NCBI GenBank assembly: GCA_045805385.1
Contig: JBJMLG010000222.1
Coordinates: forward strand, 1-17,847
Origin: JADGHQ01 sp045805385
GTDB taxonomy: Bacteria; Actinomycetota; Thermoleophilia; Solirubrobacterales; Thermoleophilaceae
DNA length: 17,847 nt
Direction of reading: 5' to 3'
Shown here: in pieces, positions 14,264 to 17,847 of the stretch
Layout of the letters: every line of letters begins with the position of its first letter
Numbering within the stretch: the stretch's first letter is position 1
The notes under the pieces: generated by a model
Databases searched by the model: none
What the model was told of the DNA's origin: nothing
What the model saw: only the letters and a program-made list of their open reading frames with translations
Translations under genes and position numbers: made by a program

Positions 14264-14269
14264 AATGTA
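14264..14269 (-). promoter_or_regulatory. candidate -10 hexamer (TACATT) for the membrane-protein gene
   Basis: On the minus strand TACATT precedes the ATG at 14255 by 8 nt. CCGACA lies 17 bp further upstream (14292-14287) and shares four of six bases with TTGACA. It is one of the better complete promoter matches in the window. Confidence 0.45.
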
Positions 14270-14291
14270 CGGGTGCGTCTCCAGCTTGTCG

Positions 14292-14305
14292 GTGACGGGT
14301 GTCAC
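14292..14305. promoter_or_regulatory. inverted repeat between the membrane-protein and tlyA promoters
   Basis: GTGAC-GGGT-GTCAC is a perfect 5-bp inverted repeat. It covers the expected -35 position of tlyA and touches the -35 of the divergent membrane-protein gene. It is a candidate operator, but it is short and may be chance. Confidence 0.3.
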
Positions 14306-14318
14306 GCGCGGCTCGGTA

Positions 14319-14324
14319 TACGCT
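14319..14324 (+). promoter_or_regulatory. candidate -10 hexamer (TACGCT) for tlyA
   Basis: TACGCT ends exactly 6 nt before the GTG at 14331 and no Shine-Dalgarno intervenes. This supports the chosen tlyA start and a leaderless tlyA-nadK transcript. Confidence 0.5.
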
Positions 14325-14330
14325 CCGGCC

Positions 14331-15119
14331 GTGGCGAAGACCCGCCTGGACACCCTGCTCGTGGAGCGCGGGCTGTTCGAGAGCCGTTCGCGGGCCGCCG
14401 CGGCGGTGATCGCAGGCGAGGTCATGCTCGGCCAGGAGCGCCGTCGCGCCGACAAACCGGGGCAGCTCGTCACGGGCGACCTGCCGGTCGAGGTGGTTGG
14501 CGGGCCGCCCTTCGTCTCGCGCGGGGGTGTGAAGCTCGCAAATGCCCTGGAAAAGCTCGGATTCGATCCCACCGATCGGCGGGCGCTCGACGTTGGGGCC
14601 TCCACCGGCGGCTTCACCGATTGCCTCCTACAGCGCGGCGCAGCGTCGGTGGTCGCGCTCGACGTGGGCTACGGGGAGCTGCACTGGCGCCTGCGCAACG
14701 ACCCGCGCGTGACGGTGATGGAGCGCACGAACGCGCGCGAGCTCGACTGCGCCGCGCTGCCGTACCGTCCCGACCTCGTGGTCGCGGACGTGTCGTTCAT
14801 CTCGCTCGAGAAGGTGCTGCCGGCCGTGCTGGCCTGCGCGGCGGAGCGCTTCGACTGCCTGGCGCTCGTGAAGCCGCAGTTCGAGGTTGGCCGCGAGCGC
14901 GTGGGCAAGGGCGGCGTCGTGCGCGAGGCGGCTGCCCGTCGCGACGCGCTGGCGTCGGTGGGCCGCTTCGCCGTCGAGCAGGGGTGGACGCTGCTCGGCT
15001 TCGCCTCCTCGGAGCTGCCGGGCCCGGCGGGGAATCGCGAAAGCTTCGCCTGGATCGCCGAGGGCGGCCGCCCCGGCGGCGTCCAGCCCGAGGCCGCGGC
15101 GCTCGAGGTGGAGCCGTGA
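14331..15119 (+). CDS. tlyA: TlyA family rRNA (cytidine-2'-O)-methyltransferase
   Basis: The product is 262 aa. An N-terminal S4 RNA-binding domain (about 3-58: RLDTLLVERGLFESRSRAAA) is joined to an FtsJ/RrmJ-type methyltransferase. SRGGVKL contains Lys68, DVGASTGGFTD at 87-97 binds SAM, VVADVSFISL and LVKPQFEVG supply the further Asp and Lys, and GNRESFAWI the terminal Glu. TlyA methylates ribose of cytidines in 16S and 23S rRNA, and its loss gives capreomycin resistance in mycobacteria. The interdomain tetrapeptide at 59-62 is PPFV rather than the mycobacterial RAWV. The frame is open from 14220, but the GTG at 14331 gives the normal N-terminus and follows TACGCT by 6 nt. Its stop overlaps the nadK start (GTGA). 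Confidence 0.94.
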   Translation: MAKTRLDTLLVERGLFESRSRAAAAVIAGEVMLGQERRRADKPGQLVTGDLPVEVVGGPPFVSRGGVKLANALEKLGFDPTDRRALDVGASTGGFTDCLLQRGAASVVALDVGYGELHWRLRNDPRVTVMERTNARELDCAALPYRPDLVVADVSFISLEKVLPAVLACAAERFDCLALVKPQFEVGRERVGKGGVVREAAARRDALASVGRFAVEQGWTLLGFASSELPGPAGNRESFAWIAEGGRPGGVQPEAAALEVEP

Positions 15120-15973
15120 CCAAGCCGCAGGCGGTGGAGATCTTCAGCCACCACCAGCCGGCGGAGACCGACGACGCGCTGAAGCGGGTGGTCTACGAGT
15201 TGGTGGACGCCGGCGTGGAAGTCCGCCTGCCGCGCGAGGAGGTGGAGAAGCACGGCTTCACGGACGGGGAGAAGGTGGTCACCGGCGGCGAGCGCGGGTC
15301 GGAGGTCGACGTGGCCGTGGTGCTCGGCGGCGACGGCACGATCCTCCAGGCAATGCGCCTCTACGCCGGCAGGGGCGTGCCGGTTTTCGCCTTCAACTTC
15401 GGCGCGATCGGGTTCCTGGCGACGGTCGAGCGCGACGAGCTCGAAGAGGGCATCCGGCATGTGCTCGAGAGCGACTACGACCTGCTGCGCATGCCCGCGC
15501 TGGCGATCGAGGCGGCCGGCCACCACCACAAGGCCGTGAACGACATCTCGTTCCACCGGCGGCCGAACCGCCGCGTGGCGGAGCTCGCGTACGCGGTGGA
15601 GGGCGAGCAGCTCGGCAAGGTGCGCTGCGACGGCCTGGTCGTGTCCACGCCGGTCGGCTCAACGGGCTACAACCTCGCGAACGGCGGCCCGGTGCTCGCG
15701 TGGGGCGTGGACGGCTTCGTGGTCTCGTTCATCGCCCCGCACACGCTCACGGCCCGCGCGCTCGTGGTCGCGCCCGACGCCGTCATGACGGTGCAGAACT
15801 GCTCGGACTCCGATCCCGTGGACGTGACCACGGACGGCCGGATCGTGTGCCCGCTCGAGCCGCACGACGAGATGCACGTGCGCTTCGACCACGACCAGGC
15901 GCTGCTGGCACAGCTGCCCGGCTCGAGCTTCTACCACCGGCTGCGTGACAAGTTCGGCCGACTCGCCTACTGA
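15116..15973 (+). CDS. nadK: NAD kinase
   Basis: The product is 285 aa, normal for bacterial NAD kinase. VVLGGDGTIL has the catalytic GGDGT at 71-75, followed by FNFGAIGFLATVERDELEEG, then ELAYAVEGE and NDISFHR. STPVGSTGYNLANGGP at 177-192 is the second NAD/ATP-binding block, and IAPHTLTARALVVAPD closes the C-terminal domain. It phosphorylates NAD to NADP in the cytosol; the phosphate donor (ATP or polyphosphate) cannot be told. The GTG start overlaps the tlyA stop by 4 bp, so translation is probably coupled. The tlyA-nadK-recN order is also found in Mycobacterium tuberculosis. No odd features were seen. Confidence 0.95.
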   Translation: MTKPQAVEIFSHHQPAETDDALKRVVYELVDAGVEVRLPREEVEKHGFTDGEKVVTGGERGSEVDVAVVLGGDGTILQAMRLYAGRGVPVFAFNFGAIGFLATVERDELEEGIRHVLESDYDLLRMPALAIEAAGHHHKAVNDISFHRRPNRRVAELAYAVEGEQLGKVRCDGLVVSTPVGSTGYNLANGGPVLAWGVDGFVVSFIAPHTLTARALVVAPDAVMTVQNCSDSDPVDVTTDGRIVCPLEPHDEMHVRFDHDQALLAQLPGSSFYHRLRDKFGRLAY

Positions 15974-16045
15974 AACGCGAATCTTCGTGACGGGAGCGTT
16001 ACCGCAGCGGCGGCTCCGTCGGGTGGCGTTGGTACACCTCGGCAG

Positions 16046-17725
16046 GTGCTGCTCGAGCTGCGCATAGAGAACCTGCTGCTGATCGAGAGGGCCGAGCTGC
16101 GATTGGGCAGCGGCCTGAACGCGATCACGGGCGAGACCGGCGCCGGCAAGACGATGCTGGCCCAGGCGCTCGACCTGCTGCTCGGCGGCAAGCCGAAGAC
16201 TGGCATCGTGCGGCCCGGGGCGGGGGAGGCCTACGTGGAAGGCGTCTTCTCGGTGCCCCCCGGCCTGCTCGACGAGCCGGCGCTCGCCGACCTTCGTGAG
16301 CGATTGCCCGAGGAGGACGAGGAGATCGTGCTCAGCCGCCGGGTCGGGGCCGACGGACGCACGCGTGCGTTCGTGCAGGGCCGCTCCGCCGGCGCTTCCG
16401 ACCTCCGCGAGCTGGGCGGCCGCCTAGTGGCCTTCTACGGGCAGCACGAGCACCGCCGGCTGGCGGTGGCCTCGGCGCAGCTCGAGATCCTCGACGGCTT
16501 CTGCGGCGACAAGCACCTGGCGGAGCGCGCTGCGCTCGCCGAGGCGCACGCGCGAGTGACCGCGCTCGAGCGCGAGCTCGAGGAGCTGCGAGCGCGGGCC
16601 GGCGCGTCGGACCGCGAGCGCGACCTGCTCGCCTACGAGCTCGAGGAGATCGACGAGCTCGGCCCGAGCGAGGATGAGAAGAGCGGCCTGCTCGGCGAAC
16701 GCGAGCGCCTGCGGCGGCTCGACGCGCTGCGGGAGGCGTCTGGCGCGGGGGCGGAGGCGCTCGCTCCAGAGGACTCCGAGGGGCTCGGGGTGGGCGGTCT
16801 GCTCGCGCAGGTGGAGCAGCTGGCGGACGGCCTGCAGGGCGTCGATCCGGCGCTCGACTCCCTCGCCGAGCGCCTGCGCGCGCTGCGCATCGAGGCCGAC
16901 GACCTCGGTGCGGAGCTCCGCCGCTACGAGTCCGGGCTCGAGGGCGAGCCCGGACGGCTCGAGCAGGTCGAGGAGCGCCTCACGATCTACGACAGGCTGG
17001 AGCGCAAGCACGGCGGCACGGTGGAGGCGGTGCTCGAGCACGCGCGCCGCTGCCGGGAGGCGCTCGAGCGGCTCGACGACGTCGACGACTCGCTCGAGCG
17101 GATCGAGGCCGATCTCGCTCGGGCTCGGCGCGACGAGGACGAGCGCGCCGAGAAGGTATCCCGCGGGCGCGTGAAGGCGGCGCCGAAGCTGGCCGAACGC
17201 GTGCTTGGCGAGCTTTCCGAGCTCGCGATGGACGGCGCCTCGTTCGAGGTGAGGCTCGAGCCGCGCGACGTCCGGGCGCGCACGGGCGACGAGCGCGTCG
17301 AGCTGCTGATCGCGCCGAACCCCGGGGTGCCCGCGCAACCGCTGCGCGAGACGGCGTCGGGCGGCGAGACCTCCCGGGTCATGCTCGCGCTGATGTCCGT
17401 GGCGAGCTCCGGCGGGGCCGAGACGCTGGTGTTCGACGAGGTCGACGCCGGCGTGGGCGGCCAGACCGCGCGAGTCGTGGGCGAGAAGCTGCGCGCACTC
17501 GCCGCGGGGCGTCAGGTGCTGTGCATCACCCACCTTCCGCAGATCGCTTCGCTCGCGGAGCACCACTTCCGCATCGAGAAGAGCGCGGAGGGCGAGCTGG
17601 CGCGCACGAGCGTGGAGCCACTCGCCGACGAGGCGGTGCTAGAGGAGCTGTGCCGCATGCTCGGCGCGGATGCCTCGGATGCCGGGGCTCGCCGGCACGC
17701 GGAAGAGCTGCTGGCCGCGGCATAG
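16046..17725 (+). CDS. recN: DNA repair protein RecN
   Basis: The product is 559 aa, full length. It is an SMC-like ATPase: Walker A GETGAGKT at 29-36 and a Q-loop region YGQHEHRRL lie in the N-terminal lobe. A Glu/Arg-rich coiled-coil arm spans about 160-375, and the C-terminal lobe has the ABC signature SGGETSRVMLAL (Ser438-Glu441) and Walker B LVFDEVDAGVGG (Asp464, Glu465). RecN gathers and holds DNA ends during recombination repair of double-strand breaks. The GTG start gives the standard MLLELRIENLLLIE opening. The 72-bp gap from nadK holds no recognisable LexA box. A weak -10-like TACACC ends 7 nt before the start, so recN may be cotranscribed with nadK or have its own promoter. Confidence 0.95.
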   Translation: MLLELRIENLLLIERAELRLGSGLNAITGETGAGKTMLAQALDLLLGGKPKTGIVRPGAGEAYVEGVFSVPPGLLDEPALADLRERLPEEDEEIVLSRRVGADGRTRAFVQGRSAGASDLRELGGRLVAFYGQHEHRRLAVASAQLEILDGFCGDKHLAERAALAEAHARVTALERELEELRARAGASDRERDLLAYELEEIDELGPSEDEKSGLLGERERLRRLDALREASGAGAEALAPEDSEGLGVGGLLAQVEQLADGLQGVDPALDSLAERLRALRIEADDLGAELRRYESGLEGEPGRLEQVEERLTIYDRLERKHGGTVEAVLEHARRCREALERLDDVDDSLERIEADLARARRDEDERAEKVSRGRVKAAPKLAERVLGELSELAMDGASFEVRLEPRDVRARTGDERVELLIAPNPGVPAQPLRETASGGETSRVMLALMSVASSGGAETLVFDEVDAGVGGQTARVVGEKLRALAAGRQVLCITHLPQIASLAEHHFRIEKSAEGELARTSVEPLADEAVLEELCRMLGADASDAGARRHAEELLAAA

Positions 17726-17746
17726 AGAGGTCAGAAGCCGGTGCGA

Positions 17747-17787
17747 GGCCTGAGTTTCATGCCGGTATGCGGCAAGAATGTCAGGCC
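17747..17787. terminator. 41-nt imperfect palindrome after recN
   Basis: Arms pair symmetrically about base 17767: GGCCTGA with TCAGGCC (7 bp), TTC with GAA (3 bp) and TGCCG with CGGCA (5 bp) around the loop GTATG. The mismatches are a 2x2 internal loop and one A/A. It begins 21 bp after the recN stop. No T-run follows. It is probably the recN terminator; an operator or RNA element of the next gene is the alternative. Confidence 0.5.
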
Positions 17788-17818
17788 CACACCCCTCGTG
17801 GCTGCTGTACAGGTCCCG

Positions 17819-17824
17819 TAAATT
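17819..17824 (+). promoter_or_regulatory. candidate -10 hexamer (TAAATT) for the gene leaving the window
   Basis: TAAATT ends exactly 6 nt before the ATG at 17831. The 8-bp palindrome CTGTACAG lies just upstream at 17805-17812, in the expected -35/-10 spacer. This fits a leaderless promoter for the next gene. Confidence 0.5.
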
Positions 17825-17830
17825 GACGCC

Positions 17831-17847
17831 ATGAAAGACAGGCGCGA
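17831..17847 (+). CDS. start of a gene running off the window
   Basis: An ATG at 17831 opens a frame reading MKDRR before the window ends. The only support is its placement 6 nt after a TAAATT hexamer and after the recN hairpin. Too little is visible to name a product. Confidence 0.4.

Noticed and set aside
14220..14330. Longer N-terminus for TlyA
   Set aside because: The 37 extra residues do not resemble TlyA, and the S4 domain begins right after the GTG at 14331.
15978..15987. CGAA-TC-TTCG upstream of recN as a LexA/SOS box
   Set aside because: The Gram-positive LexA site has CGAAC-N4-GTTCG spacing; this element has a 2-bp centre and lacks the inner C and G.
1..17847. tRNA or rRNA genes, CRISPR arrays, insertion sequences, prophage or defence genes
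   Set aside because: Reading both strands showed no cloverleaf, repeat-spacer series, transposase, integrase or known defence domains.

Overview
The window is GC-rich chromosomal DNA from an actinobacterium. A Thermoleophilia/Solirubrobacterales-type lineage is my best guess, but that is inference. The support is: high GC with dense G/C third positions, frequent GTG starts, an F420-dependent Ddn-type reductase, a tlyA-nadK-recN block as in actinobacteria, and several genes whose start codon lies 6-8 nt after a TANNNT -10 hexamer, as in actinobacterial leaderless transcription. No tRNA, rRNA, CRISPR array, insertion sequence or prophage gene was seen. Coding density is very high and no gene-free stretch exceeds 125 bp.

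Left part (1-5.5 kb, accessory or regulatory). A DUF72 gene is cut by the window edge. It is followed by a membrane anti-sigma-like gene (+) that runs tail-to-tail into an ECF sigma factor gene (-), overlapping it by 7 bp. The sigma gene diverges from a FIST-domain sensor gene. Next come an amidase-signature hydrolase (-) and a divergent LACTB2-like metallo-beta-lactamase-fold hydrolase (+), with a 17-bp palindrome over the latter's start codon.

Middle (5.5-7.9 kb, small-molecule genes). A SnoaL/NTF2-like gene (-) diverges from a three-gene run (+): a saccharopine-dehydrogenase/trans-acting-enoyl-reductase-like protein, a second SnoaL-like protein and an F420-type nitroreductase-family protein. 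The 36-bp divergent spacer holds two -10 hexamers bracketing a perfect inverted repeat.

Right part (7.9-17.8 kb, housekeeping). The order is efp, nusB, a 72-aa XseB-like gene, ispA and dxs, with 4-bp start/stop overlaps from nusB to dxs. After an FMN 2-hydroxyacid oxidase, a methyltransferase and a four-helix membrane protein come tlyA, nadK (4-bp overlap) and recN. The last bases open a new gene. This resembles the nusB-xseB-ispA-dxs-tlyA-recN order of Bacillus, but folD and xseA are missing and three unrelated genes sit between dxs and tlyA. The block joins translation (efp), transcription antitermination (nusB), isoprenoid precursor supply (dxs, ispA), rRNA methylation (tlyA), NADP supply (nadK) and recombination repair (recN).

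I found no clear new multi-gene system. The best leads are regulatory: the convergent sigma/anti-sigma pair, the two palindromic divergent spacers, the 41-nt palindrome after recN, and the XseB-like gene without xseA.
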